NCBI GenBank assembly: GCA_963666505.2
Contig: CAXXXL010000003.1
Span: 1,178,001-1,242,000 of the forward strand
DNA from: JABGQS01 sp963666505
GTDB taxonomy: Bacteria > Bacillota > Clostridia > Christensenellales > SZUA-584
Reading direction: 5' to 3'
DNA: 64,000 nucleotides
In this document: positions 44,301-52,656 of the stretch, one piece after another
Layout: each line of letters begins with the position of its first letter
Position numbering within the stretch: the stretch's first letter is position 1
Position numbers and translations under genes: made by a program
Notes under the pieces: generated by a model
Databases searched by the model: none
Told to the model about the DNA's origin: nothing
Seen by the model: only the letters and a program-made list of their open reading frames with translations

Positions 44301-47300
44301 ATGAAGGAGTTCTGTTGTCTGTGGTATAGCCTTCAAAGACAGGTTCCATAGCCAGAGCTGCAACTGGTGCGGTCGTGTCTATCAGTACAGAGAGCGCACT
44401 CGACTCGAAGGATACGTCGCCGCCGAGGTCCGTGGACGTTATCGTTATATCGTGCTGCCCATCGGTCATCTCTTTTGCTGTATATGACCAAGCGCCGTCA
44501 AGGCCGGATACCGTCTGCCCATCATATACTCCGTCTACATAGACTTTTATCGTAGTTTCTGCCATTGTCGAGTCGGCAGCGCCGAATACGGTCGGCGTAT
44601 TATCGTTGGTTTCATCGTCTTCACTGTCTCTGCCAGAATCTGAAGAGCTCTCGAGGTCTGGTACGGCAGGTGTTTTAGGTATATCGAATACATTCTCGAC
44701 GTTTATAGTGACTCTTGTCGTAATCGTGAATTCGCCCGATTCTTCTTCTATCTGTACTGTCAATACGTGCTGCTGTATGGTATCATGGTCAACTTCTGCA
44801 GCCACGTAGATAGTTCCGGTAGCGGGGTCTATTCTGAAAACTCCCGGGTCTTTGCCTGCTGTTATGGAGAAAACGAGAGTGTCGTTCTCAATGTCGTCTG
44901 CATCCACGGTTCCCACAACTTTATCTATCGGTGCATTTTCGAATACCAGGAACTCCTGATCATACGATGTTGGTGAATCGTTTACTGGCGTTACGTTTAT
45001 CGTTGCCGTATATACGTCCGTACAGTAGTCCGTTCCGTCACTTACCTTGAATTTGAAGGTAGTATAAGGAGATGCGTTTTCATCTGCATCAGGGAAGAAA
45101 GCAAACAGATTCAATGCTATATCATCTGTTGTTATCTCCTGCCCTAGCGTTACTGCCGACCAGTCCGAACCGTCGCTGTATTTGAGCGTGCCGTCGTCTG
45201 CAAGAACAGTTATGCGTAAAATTTCAAAGCCGTCAGAGTTAAGGTCGCTGTAGTTAAAATCAGATACCTTGAATACATACGGCGTGTCTTCCTGTGTAGA
45301 TACTGTTGTGTTCTGTGCCTGCGGAGGGTCATTGACAGTCAGGCTGAACGGATTGCTCAGAGCAGACACGTTGCCTGCAGTGTCCGTTAGCGTATATGTG
45401 AAATCATACGTTGCTACGCTAAGCGAATCGTCTTCCGATACAGTGAAGCTGAAGTCTCCGCTAGAATCTGTCATTGCAATACCGTAGTTTTTAATAGTCT
45501 GGTCATATACAGTGACTATGCAGTCCGCTTCTCCGTCTGCTGCCATAGTTGGGGTCCTGTCGTCTGTCGTATTGCCGCCGAGCGGAAGCCCGAGGGCACT
45601 TCCTGCTGCCGGAGCTGCAGTGTCTATAGTTACTGTAAAAGCTTCGGACTCTGCCGATGTGTCGCCGCCAAAGTCTGTCGTCGTTATTGTTATATCGTGC
45701 TGCCCGTCGTCAAGAGCATTAGCAAGGGTATAATTCCATTCACCTGCTGCATTAGACTGGGCAGTTCCGTCCAGTTCTCCGTCAACGTAAACATTTATCG
45801 TATTGTTGAACATCGTTGAGCCGCCCGCACCAAAGATCTTAGGAGTCGTATCATTGGTGATGTCGTCCGTATCGCTTCTTCCTTTATCGCTTGATGCATC
45901 AAGGTCTGCGGCAGATGGAGTAAACGGTATATCATGCATGTTGTTTACATTTACCGTAGCTGTCATAGTCACCGTTCTTGTAGTAGACTCATAATGCTCC
46001 GTTACTGTTACGGTGAGCAGGTGCTGCTGTTCAGCGTCATAATCTATTGCTCCTGCTACGGTTATCATGCCTGTGTCTGGGTCGATAGCGAACAGGCCGG
46101 AGTCATTGCCTCCGGTTATTGCGAACGTACGTGGGTCGTTTTCTTCATCGTACGTTAAGACTGCTCCTATTTGTGTTCCGTTCGAAGCATTCTCGTTTAC
46201 GGAATACGTCTGATCAGAGGTAGTTGTCTGGTCATTGATGAGTGTAATGCTTATATTGAATGTACCTGTATAAGTTGTGGCACCGTCTTCTCCGCCGTCG
46301 GCAAGAGAGAAACCGAATGAATCGCTGGTTGTTTCAGTTCCGTTGTGCATATACGAAATTGCACTGTCGATTATATCCTGGTGTGTAAAGGTGCTCTGGC
46401 TGCCTATTTCCATTCCGTTTTTATATAGCGTGCCGTGTACGACATTCGAAGTCAGAGTATAAGTAAGGCCGTTGCCGGAGTCGTCAGGATCGCCTTCGTT
46501 AAGCTGTGAAGTGGTTATAGTAGCTTCAGTGCCCTCGAACAGTGTAAGTGCGTTGTTAGTAGCTATTGAAGGCGAATCGTTCACCGGGTTAACTGATATT
46601 GAGAATGTATCATCTAGATAGCTTGCGGGATCACTCAGCCTGAACGAGAACGAATCAGATGAAGATTCACCGCCGTCGTGTGAATAGCTAAGATAATTCG
46701 CTTCAAGCTCGCTCTGTGTTATAGTACTTCCGTTGCCCATTTCAGAGCCGTTCTTATAAAGTGTTCCGTGGTCAGGCGCTGAAGTTATAGTATATGTCAG
46801 CTGAGCGCTTGTGTTGTCAATGTCGCTTGCGGTCAGCAGAGATGTACCTATAGCTGCCTGTGCGCCTTCATTAAGGTTCAGTTCAGAATTCGTATCCACA
46901 GTCGGCAGACTGTTTACGTCAATGCTGAATGTTGCGCTGATTGGCGAAACGCCGTCTTCACATCCGTCAGCAACCATGAAAGTAAACGAATCGGATGTGG
47001 TCTTTGTGCCGTTGTGGCTGTAAGACAGCAAACTCGAGTCGAGCTGTGCCTGTGTAAAGGTGCTGTCTGCGCTGAGAGCTGAACCGTTCAATTTAAGCGT
47101 ACCGTTTGAAGGCGGGCCTGTTATGGTGTATGTCAGCTCTGCTGACGTGTCGTCAACGTCGGTAGTATTTAGATATGAATTTGTAATAGTCGCAGTTGCC
47201 GCTTCATTTAGAGTCAACTGATTATTTTCAGTCAACGATGGAGCATCATTGACAGGCGTGATATAGCAGGGCTTGGAGTCTGAATACACTGACCCGTACT

Positions 47301-48312
47301 TATCTTTAAGCTGTGCAACGAGATCAAGTGATGCTACAGGGTCATCGGATGTATTCTGATATTTTATCTGCCGAAGTATGTTTTGGCATATCTGCGGAGT
47401 CGCATAAGATTTTACAACTCTTGCGTTGTCGATGTCCATAGTGGAACCGACAGCGCGTCCGCCAGTCTGGTCATATGAACCACAGACAAACATGAACTTC
47501 AGTTTGTCGCTGTAGGACGAGAGGTATGATGAATTTAGCGTAATCTGCTTTTTCTGCCACGAGCTTATCGATGAACCGCGCTGATATAATATCTGGAACT
47601 TCTGGCCGGTGGCGTCGTTTATCAGGTAAGCGTAAACGTCATAATAGTCCGAGGTTTTTGCGGCTTTCCAGTCAAATGTGATAATATCGCCCGGTGAAGC
47701 CTCAAAATAGCTTGATGTAGCGGTTGGACCGTGGCCTGTACCGTACGAGTTAGTGGTTCCTCTAATGCTGAGATGCAGATAATGGTTACCACTGCTTTCC
47801 TGCTCAATGGATGTCGTATACGTACCGCTCGTTCCGATAGAGTCTCCGCTGATGTAATAGTTGCTGTTGTTGAGAGCCCAGCCGGATGAGCCGCTCTCGA
47901 ACCCGGAGTTTTCCATAGGAGTAACGAAATTGACCCGCAGCGGCTGTCCGTTCTGGCCGTTGTATGTCGAGTCAACGTTACCAATCGCCAGTGTGCTGGA
48001 GCCGTCTCCAAGGTACACCGTCGAGCCGGAGAAAGATATGGCTCCTTCGGCGTTCGGGTTGGCTGCGCTCTGGAAACTGAGCTGGTCATACTGGCTGCCG
48101 GTAGATGTGCTCATCTGCACATAACCGTTTGCATAGTCTCCGCTTGCAATCGTTGCGGATGTGTCAACCAACACTGCCGGGTCTCCTTCTGTAATATTTA
48201 GAGTTCCTGTCAAGTCAACAACACTATCTGCCTGCGCCGTTGCAGGAAAAGCAGATAGTATTAGTGCGATTGATAGAATCAAGGGTAATATTGCGTTTCT
48301 TTTTTTATACAT
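41317..48312 (-). CDS. Giant membrane-anchored surface protein with CSPG/cadherin-like domains and calcium-binding repeats
   Basis: A 2331-residue exported protein. It has a signal peptide (residues 1-29, ending ATAQA), an N-terminal beta-rich binding-type region (30-350), three CSPG/cadherin-like repeats of about 110 residues (354-700), a duplicated block of about 410-420 residues joining a cadherin-like domain, two Ig-like domains and a VTTDEDxxYVF domain (694-1115 and 1116-1524), a further beta region (1525-1780), six 40-residue thrombospondin type 3-like repeats (1784-2024, DxDGDGxxD loops), a fibronectin III-like domain (2045-2130), a carboxypeptidase-regulatory-like domain (2160-2235), a membrane helix (2296-2316) and a KRRRKK tail. 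No LPxTG motif is present, so anchoring is by the membrane. A role in adhesion or biofilm is likely. Confidence 0.9.
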   Translation of the reverse strand: MYKKRNAILPLILSIALILSAFPATAQADSVVDLTGTLNITEGDPAVLVDTSATIASGDYANGYVQMSTSTGSQYDQLSFQSAANPNAEGAISFSGSTVYLGDGSSTLAIGNVDSTYNGQNGQPLRVNFVTPMENSGFESGSSGWALNNSNYYISGDSIGTSGTYTTSIEQESSGNHYLHLSIRGTTNSYGTGHGPTATSSYFEASPGDIITFDWKAAKTSDYYDVYAYLINDATGQKFQILYQRGSSISSWQKKQITLNSSYLSSYSDKLKFMFVCGSYDQTGGRAVGSTMDIDNARVVKSYATPQICQNILRQIKYQNTSDDPVASLDLVAQLKDKYGSVYSDSKPCYITPVNDAPSLTENNQLTLNEAATATITNSYLNTTDVDDTSAELTYTITGPPSNGTLKLNGSALSADSTFTQAQLDSSLLSYSHNGTKTTSDSFTFMVADGCEDGVSPISATFSIDVNSLPTVDTNSELNLNEGAQAAIGTSLLTASDIDNTSAQLTYTITSAPDHGTLYKNGSEMGNGSTITQSELEANYLSYSHDGGESSSDSFSFRLSDPASYLDDTFSISVNPVNDSPSIATNNALTLFEGTEATITTSQLNEGDPDDSGNGLTYTLTSNVVHGTLYKNGMEIGSQSTFTHQDIIDSAISYMHNGTETTSDSFGFSLADGGEDGATTYTGTFNISITLINDQTTTSDQTYSVNENASNGTQIGAVLTYDEENDPRTFAITGGNDSGLFAIDPDTGMITVAGAIDYDAEQQHLLTVTVTEHYESTTRTVTMTATVNVNNMHDIPFTPSAADLDASSDKGRSDTDDITNDTTPKIFGAGGSTMFNNTINVYVDGELDGTAQSNAAGEWNYTLANALDDGQHDITITTTDFGGDTSAESEAFTVTIDTAAPAAGSALGLPLGGNTTDDRTPTMAADGEADCIVTVYDQTIKNYGIAMTDSSGDFSFTVSEDDSLSVATYDFTYTLTDTAGNVSALSNPFSLTVNDPPQAQNTTVSTQEDTPYVFKVSDFNYSDLNSDGFEILRITVLADDGTLKYSDGSDWSAVTLGQEITTDDIALNLFAFFPDADENASPYTTFKFKVSDGTDYCTDVYTATINVTPVNDSPTSYDQEFLVFENAPIDKVVGTVDADDIENDTLVFSITAGKDPGVFRIDPATGTIYVAAEVDHDTIQQHVLTVQIEEESGEFTITTRVTINVENVFDIPKTPAVPDLESSSDSGRDSEDDETNDNTPTVFGAADSTMAETTIKVYVDGVYDGQTVSGLDGAWSYTAKEMTDGQHDITITSTDLGGDVSFESSALSVLIDTTAPVAALAMEPVFEGYTTDNRTPSFTGVGEAHAIITVYDQNSKNYGTVLADENGDFSFTVSEEDALSIGNYELTFTQTDISGNVSEISSALSIIVNDPPEAADTEVTTDEDIAYVFSAADFNYTDANDDVFTSVMITQLASLGSLEYFDGSEWLAVEKDQEVLVSDISNGRLRYSPPADENGEDYTTFRFKVGDGIDYSYSDYEAVINLTPVNDVQLFTGLDGTEVDYLEDQGTALLDEAKASTVTDIDDTELGGGTLTVSITENAAADEDMIAVTADASVTLSDCSNVGSTITVVGEIIGTITESGLGKDLVIELTPFATLENIEKLIYAVTYENVNTVEPAVESRTVTFTLTDSDDQSANQNVNVNIERTEIPTVETLETTRRNIDADDATSGGEVLDNGRAQVTEVGIVYSLRRSFVPSDSEKMSAGEYTSEAQFEALIKNLPADTVVYYAAYALNSEGYGYGEVMTLRTHLWSDRNGDGVLDNPSADTDGDGVCDGDERAAGSDPDEPSSTPSDKDGDGKVDKPSADTDGDGVSDADEQAAGSDPDDASSTPSDKDGDGKVDKPSADTDGDGVSDADEQAAGSDPDDASSTPSDKDGDGKVDKPSADTDGDGVSDEDEIAAGSNPDDPSSTPSDIDGDGKLDTPSADSDGDGVSDEDEIAAGSDPDDPYSTPSDKDGNGEIDDPNADSDGDGISDADEIAAGSDPDDPMSKPVAEGQAAVLQRPPVDAPAKPASGSASAFSVWQSKQGTTKTAVALGWDSVSGADYYLIWSGNKLLGTVYGAESCIISGLETGTVYELRVGAFTMGGERVAESDKLVGVADIAAATYSEDGLPLEDILSEYFGGDVSQVGGTRYDLTGQITDENGVPLPGLTVELHSTPRTTVTDDNGWYYFDNVEKGEHTIYVYYNSNESDVALKLIDESGTALAAETSVIYFDTSVSRTSTFILNMSVNEEGAVTIERVESYPAVFSTEGSNAGSEYIWWILAGAAAILFVFFFILFKRRRKKDEEEQMVTA
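42241..42960 (-). repeat. Six tandem 120-bp repeats (calcium-binding type)
   Basis: Units begin at 42241, 42361, 42481, 42601, 42721 and 42841, each 120 bp and 40 codons. Those at 42601 and 42721 are almost identical. Each unit encodes two calcium-loop motifs of the DGDGVSDADE type and a Ser/Thr/Pro linker. Copy number may vary by recombination. Confidence 0.9.
43740..46230 (-). repeat. Large internal duplication in the giant surface protein
   Basis: Two blocks of about 1.2-1.3 kb (46230-44965 and 44965-43740) encode the same domain order with diverged sequence. Shared marks include DGQHDITIT, the VTVYDQ strand, the KNYG strand and the VNDPP junctions. Confidence 0.75.
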
Positions 48313-48452
48313 AATGAACTCCTTGTAGATGTATTAGCGCTATATAAATAAACAAAGAATGGAAAATTGAAACATTTTTGCTACGAAATTATGGGAAAAT
48401 ACTAAAAGATCACCTGTCTGCATAAAATAAAAAGGAGCACGTGTACAATCTA

Positions 48453-48481
48453 TCCACAAATGCTTTATATGATGGTATAAT
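48453..48481 (+). promoter_or_regulatory. Promoter of the TspO-like gene
   Basis: TCCACA at 48453-48458, 17 bp, then TATAAT at 48476-48481, preceded by TG-N (extended -10). Confidence 0.6.
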
Positions 48482-48516
48482 ATATATATATACTAAAAGG
48501 AAGGGAAGAGAATATT

Positions 48517-49287
48517 ATGAAAACGTGGATCAAGATTTTTGTTGTATTAACTTTTATATTGATGGTTGCAGTCAATGCACTTGCCAATATACTGCCCATC
48601 AACGGAATAGATACCGGAGCTGTATCAGATTCCTATGCTAATCTCTTTGCACCTTCAGGGCTAACATTTTCAGTTTGGGGTCTCATATATATCTTGCTTG
48701 CAGTGTTCACTATCTATCAGCTGAGTGTGAATAGAGACAGCGAACTGGGGAAAAGTCTATTAAACAAAGTGGGTATAGTTTTCTCTGTGTCATCTTTGGC
48801 AAACACGATTTGGATATTCACTTGGCACTACGATATTATTTATCTCTCAATGGTTCTTATGGTGGTAATACTCGTATGCCTTATTATAATTGTGAATACG
48901 ATAAGGAAGCATCAACTAAGTGTTAAGGAGAAGTTTTTAGTAAAACTGCCTTTCAGTATATACTTTGGCTGGATAACTGTCGCAACGATTGCAAATGCAA
49001 CCGTTCTGCTTGTCAGCCTTGGCTGGAACGGCTTTGGAGTCTCTTCAGTGATATGGACTATTATAATACTGGCGGTCGGCGCTGTTATAGGAATACTTAC
49101 TATATTAAGGAACAAGGATTACCCATACGGACTTGTTATACTTTGGGCATACGCCGGCATTCTCATCAAACATCTTTCGGTTGCAGGGTTCAACAACAAG
49201 TATCCTCAGGTTATAATAACGGTAATAGTCTGTCTTGCCTTAACAGCTGCAGCAGATGTTTACTCAGCAGTTAAAAACAAGTATTAG
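48517..49287 (+). CDS. TspO/MBR-like tryptophan-rich membrane protein
   Basis: A 256-residue inner-membrane protein with about seven membrane segments. FAPSGLTFSVWGLIYILLA (about residues 44-62) is the PxxxFxxWxxIY signature seen in TspO-like sensory proteins, and NTIWIFTWHY follows. The extra C-terminal helices make it longer than classic 160-residue TspO. Ligands such as tetrapyrroles are known for TspO, but none can be inferred here. The ATG has AAGGAAGGGAAGAG upstream. It is a single-gene unit with its own promoter. Confidence 0.8.
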   Translation: MKTWIKIFVVLTFILMVAVNALANILPINGIDTGAVSDSYANLFAPSGLTFSVWGLIYILLAVFTIYQLSVNRDSELGKSLLNKVGIVFSVSSLANTIWIFTWHYDIIYLSMVLMVVILVCLIIIVNTIRKHQLSVKEKFLVKLPFSIYFGWITVATIANATVLLVSLGWNGFGVSSVIWTIIILAVGAVIGILTILRNKDYPYGLVILWAYAGILIKHLSVAGFNNKYPQVIITVIVCLALTAAADVYSAVKNKY

Positions 49288-49421
49288 ATATGGATAAACA
49301 TATGATAACATTTTATTAATAACAGTATGTTGTTGATATACTCAAAAAAAGGTCACAGGCGTAAAACATAAGAATACAATGGATATAAAAGCCTTATTCA
49401 GGTGCCGATAAGGAGCTGCAT

Positions 49422-49895
49422 ATGACAAAAGAGAAAGATGACATTCAAAACAGCATAGAAAAATTGGAGCTAAACGAAGAGAACGTGCTTAAGCTGTGGT
49501 CAAAAACGTACAATACAGAAGGCAAGCCTGACTGGTCGCACATCTATAAATATTATCACGAAGACATAGTGTTCCAGGATTCTATCCAGCGTATCGAAGG
49601 TATAGAAGAATTCACTGCGCTTTGCGAGCGCCTCACGAAGCGGTGCAAGCAGCTAAAAATGGATATTTATGCAATAATGATGAAAAATAATACAATACTG
49701 TTCGATTGGAAGATGACGATGATGTTTAAAAAGTTCCCGAGCACACCCGTCTTTGGCTCAACAAAACTAACCCTGCACGAAGACGGCAGGATAATCGGAC
49801 AGAGGGATTACTATGACCTTTGGGGAGATATATTCAACGGCATACCCTGGTTCAAAAAACCTTATCGCAGATTTATGCGAAAGAAATTCGGATGA
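49422..49895 (+). CDS. SnoaL-like/NTF2-fold protein
   Basis: A 157-residue protein with an alpha+beta cone fold of the SnoaL/NTF2 type. LWSKTYNTEGKPDWSHIYKYYHEDIVFQD and GIEEFTALCERLTKR match the usual opening, with RIIGQRDYYDLWGDIF near the end. Such proteins act as ketosteroid-isomerase-like enzymes or as companions of SDR genes. The stop overlaps the nearest ATG of the SDR gene, so the two are coupled. AAGGAG stands before the start. Confidence 0.8.
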   Translation: MTKEKDDIQNSIEKLELNEENVLKLWSKTYNTEGKPDWSHIYKYYHEDIVFQDSIQRIEGIEEFTALCERLTKRCKQLKMDIYAIMMKNNTILFDWKMTMMFKKFPSTPVFGSTKLTLHEDGRIIGQRDYYDLWGDIFNGIPWFKKPYRRFMRKKFG

Positions 49896-49903
49896 GGAAT
49901 AAA

Positions 49904-50821
49904 ATGAAGTACACAAAAGAGGATTTAGCGTTCATAAAGAACAGATCAGCGCAGCAAAAGACGACCAGCCAGTCTATGCGTGGAAAGCTGTGCGTTGTCT
50001 CTGGCGGTACGTCCAGTGTCGGGCTGCAAGCAGTTAAAAAACTGGCGGCGGCCGGTGCCGATTTAGTTATCGTTTGCCGCAGCGAGACAAAGGCGCAGGG
50101 TATACGAAGCACTATCAAGAAAAACAGCGATGTAAACATTGATATCGTAACAGCAGATTTTGCAAAGCTAGATGACGTAAGACAAGCTGCGCAGGCGATC
50201 AAAGGCAGATATCCTGTCATAGATGTATTGATAAACAGCGCAGGATTACATTCTACAAAAAGGCGTTTGACCGAAGATGGTAACGAGCTTGTTTTTCAGG
50301 TCAATCACATCGCCTCGTTTTTACTGACAGTGATGCTTCTAGACCCGCTGAAAGCTAGCAAGCAGGGAAGGGTAATCCAGGTGAATTCCGAAGGGCATAG
50401 ATTCGGTGGTCTGAATATCAAAGATCTCAACTGGAGAAAACGTCCATACATCGGTCTTAGAGCTTACGGAGCTTCCAAGACAGCACAGATAATGACGGTA
50501 AGAACTATGGCTGAAAAGCTTAAAGACACTGGCGTTACAGTAAACGCAATGCACCCCGGCGATGTAAGGACTAATATTGGAAACAATAATGGATGGCTGT
50601 ACCGTGCCTGGCTGCACGGTGTAGTCTGGCACTTTCTGCGCGACCCGGAGATATCGGGCAATGCGCTTTATTATCTGGCAGCAGCGCCGGAGCTCGAAAA
50701 AACAAGCGGAAGATATTTCAACTTAACGATAGACGAAAAGCCGATGCCGCATGCGCTAGATGATGAAATGAAGAAGAAAATTTGGGATAATAGCCTTGAG
50801 CTTGCCGGGTTAACGTTTTAA
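49904..50821 (+). CDS. SDR-family oxidoreductase (retinol dehydrogenase-like)
   Basis: A 305-residue NAD(P)-dependent short-chain dehydrogenase. I prefer ATG 49904, preceded by GAGGA; ATG 49892 overlaps the upstream stop (ATGA) and is possible. The cofactor motif is SGGTSSVG, with INSAG, QVNSEGHRF (serine) and YGASK (catalytic Tyr/Lys). The MHPGDVRTNIG segment is typical of the retinol/WW-domain SDR group. It probably works on a lipid-like aldehyde, ketone or alcohol. Its 3' end overlaps the convergent CrtI-type gene by 12 bp. Confidence 0.85.
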   Translation: MKYTKEDLAFIKNRSAQQKTTSQSMRGKLCVVSGGTSSVGLQAVKKLAAAGADLVIVCRSETKAQGIRSTIKKNSDVNIDIVTADFAKLDDVRQAAQAIKGRYPVIDVLINSAGLHSTKRRLTEDGNELVFQVNHIASFLLTVMLLDPLKASKQGRVIQVNSEGHRFGGLNIKDLNWRKRPYIGLRAYGASKTAQIMTVRTMAEKLKDTGVTVNAMHPGDVRTNIGNNNGWLYRAWLHGVVWHFLRDPEISGNALYYLAAAPELEKTSGRYFNLTIDEKPMPHALDDEMKKKIWDNSLELAGLTF

Positions 50822-52408
50822 CTTTCTGATTACATGATCTGCAGCAAGTTTTCCTGTTAATATTGATATAGGCAGTCCCGATGGGCTGTATGTCCATTGG
50901 CCTGCCTGCACAACATCTGGTATTGGTGTATCAATAGACCTTGCGATTTTCGGCATGCTCGTAACGGCAGGTATAACACTGTTTATAAAGGACCAGCCTG
51001 TTATAGCGCCATCGGTGTTGCCGGTCCGCCTCTTCATTGTCAGCGGTGTAGAGACAAAACCGTCCGTTACGCTCTCTTTAAGTTTCGGGTACACAGAAGC
51101 GTTCAGCGAGTCTATGATTGCCTCTTTGCAGAGTTGTTTGAACTCGCCATACCACCCCATGTTTTCAATGTGTTTAACTAATGAATAATCCATTAGAATA
51201 CTTATTATAAGACCGGTTTTCCCTTCGGGAGCAAGAGTTTCATCTCTTAAAACAGGTATAGATATCTCAAAAGTGTTGAGCTTAATAAAGTCTCTCATCC
51301 ATCCAAAGATTGCGTTTTTATCATCTGTATATGTGTTGTCTTGCATTTTAATATCAGAGATTGAAACTTTGCTTAAGCCCTGCTTTTCAGGCGTAAAGAA
51401 AAAGTGGGCGCCGTGTATTTTTCCGAAATATTCTTTATCAAGATCAGCAGTAAGGTAGAGAGTAAGAACAGACTCTCCGCCTTTCTTATCTTCAAGAAGT
51501 TCTTTGAAGCTTACGATTTTTTTCCTGGCTGAATTATTTAAATTTTCTTCGCCGACAAGGCTGTTGTAAAGTGTCTTTAAATCAGCTGCCCATATTAGTT
51601 TTTCATAGTAATATTTAGTGCCTATAGTGTCCTCTGCGGTTTTCGCAGACGGGTCGATTTTCTGTATCATTGTGTCTGTTTTAATCTGTCCGCCGCCCGC
51701 AACGATATAGTCTTTTATAGCTTCTATCAGCTTGCCTGTGCCGCCTTTGGGATATTTGTAATCCAGGTACAAGCTGAAATAACTCAATGCGAAAAACGCA
51801 GGTGTATTCTTAAAGAAATGCTGTGCGATTATATCGACAAGCACGGTGTTATTTGATATTTCTTTAAGGTATTTTTCGACAGGTTCGTTGTAGTTTTTTA
51901 TCTTGCCGACTGTTGAAATATATTTAAACATCCAAGGTAGTATAGTTTTCATCAGATATTTACGGTCCTGCTTAAAATCAAGAAAAAGAGGATTGTCGAT
52001 GCCATAAAGAATGTCCATGTAATCCATTATTTTTTTAATTGTATCCATTATGGATTTGATTTCTGATTCGTTGCCCGGGAATTCGTCTACAAGCATGTCC
52101 CGATATTGCGAAAGGCTGTCTTCTGACGTGATATCTATTATTTTATCCTCTATCCCCAACGAAACAGTATTGCATATAAATTCAATTTCCATACCAAGCT
52201 TTTTAAGCATTGGGAAAAGCACACCGGAGTTTTCAGTTGCTCTTATCCCTGCATCAAAAGTGAAACCTTTATAGTCAAATGATCCAACCAGGCCTCCGAC
52301 ATCATCTTCTTTTTCGCATAGTAAAACCTTGTGTCCGGATTTGCATAGAAAAGCCGCTGAAGTTAGTCCAGAAATACCCCCACCTACGATAATCGCATCA
52401 TATTTCAT
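50810..52408 (-). CDS. CrtI-type FAD-dependent oxidoreductase (phytoene desaturase family)
   Basis: A 532-residue flavoprotein. The dinucleotide-binding motif is IIVGGGISGLTSAAFLCKSG followed by EKEDDVGG, with FTFDAGIRATE near residue 50 and the C-terminal VVQAGQWTYSPSGLPISILTG FAD-contact block typical of the CrtI/CrtN/CrtP group. The middle is longer and less conserved than in characterised carotenoid desaturases. The divergent neighbour operon encodes CrtQ- and CrtO-like enzymes, suggesting a shared lipid or carotenoid-like product, but no phytoene or dehydrosqualene synthase is in the window. Confidence 0.82.
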   Translation of the reverse strand: MKYDAIIVGGGISGLTSAAFLCKSGHKVLLCEKEDDVGGLVGSFDYKGFTFDAGIRATENSGVLFPMLKKLGMEIEFICNTVSLGIEDKIIDITSEDSLSQYRDMLVDEFPGNESEIKSIMDTIKKIMDYMDILYGIDNPLFLDFKQDRKYLMKTILPWMFKYISTVGKIKNYNEPVEKYLKEISNNTVLVDIIAQHFFKNTPAFFALSYFSLYLDYKYPKGGTGKLIEAIKDYIVAGGGQIKTDTMIQKIDPSAKTAEDTIGTKYYYEKLIWAADLKTLYNSLVGEENLNNSARKKIVSFKELLEDKKGGESVLTLYLTADLDKEYFGKIHGAHFFFTPEKQGLSKVSISDIKMQDNTYTDDKNAIFGWMRDFIKLNTFEISIPVLRDETLAPEGKTGLIISILMDYSLVKHIENMGWYGEFKQLCKEAIIDSLNASVYPKLKESVTDGFVSTPLTMKRRTGNTDGAITGWSFINSVIPAVTSMPKIARSIDTPIPDVVQAGQWTYSPSGLPISILTGKLAADHVIRKLKR

Positions 52409-52443
52409 ACTAGACCTCTTGAAAATGAATTTGTATTATTATA

Positions 52444-52472
52444 ATTCTATAATTTGAAGTTGTGTTTGTCAA
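52444..52472 (-). promoter_or_regulatory. Sigma-A promoter of the CrtI-type gene
   Basis: On the minus strand TTGACA (52472-52467), 17 bp, TAGAAT (52449-52444). Confidence 0.7.
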
Positions 52473-52551
52473 TTCAAAAGTATATATTAGCAAAGCCGGG
52501 AATGAATATTTAAATTGTGGATAAACAGGCTGTATAAATATATATAAACCA

Positions 52552-52560
52552 TGCTATAAT
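52552..52560 (+). promoter_or_regulatory. Extended -10 promoter of the glycosyltransferase operon
   Basis: TGCTATAAT at 52552-52560 with no clear -35 box. It lies 97 bp before the glycosyltransferase start. Confidence 0.45.
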
Positions 52561-52656
52561 ATGAATATTGTCAAATGTGAATATGGTGCCAGAAAAAGCA
52601 AGACTAATTTATGTAATGAATAATGTATTTATATAACCGCTGCAAGGGGATAAGGG

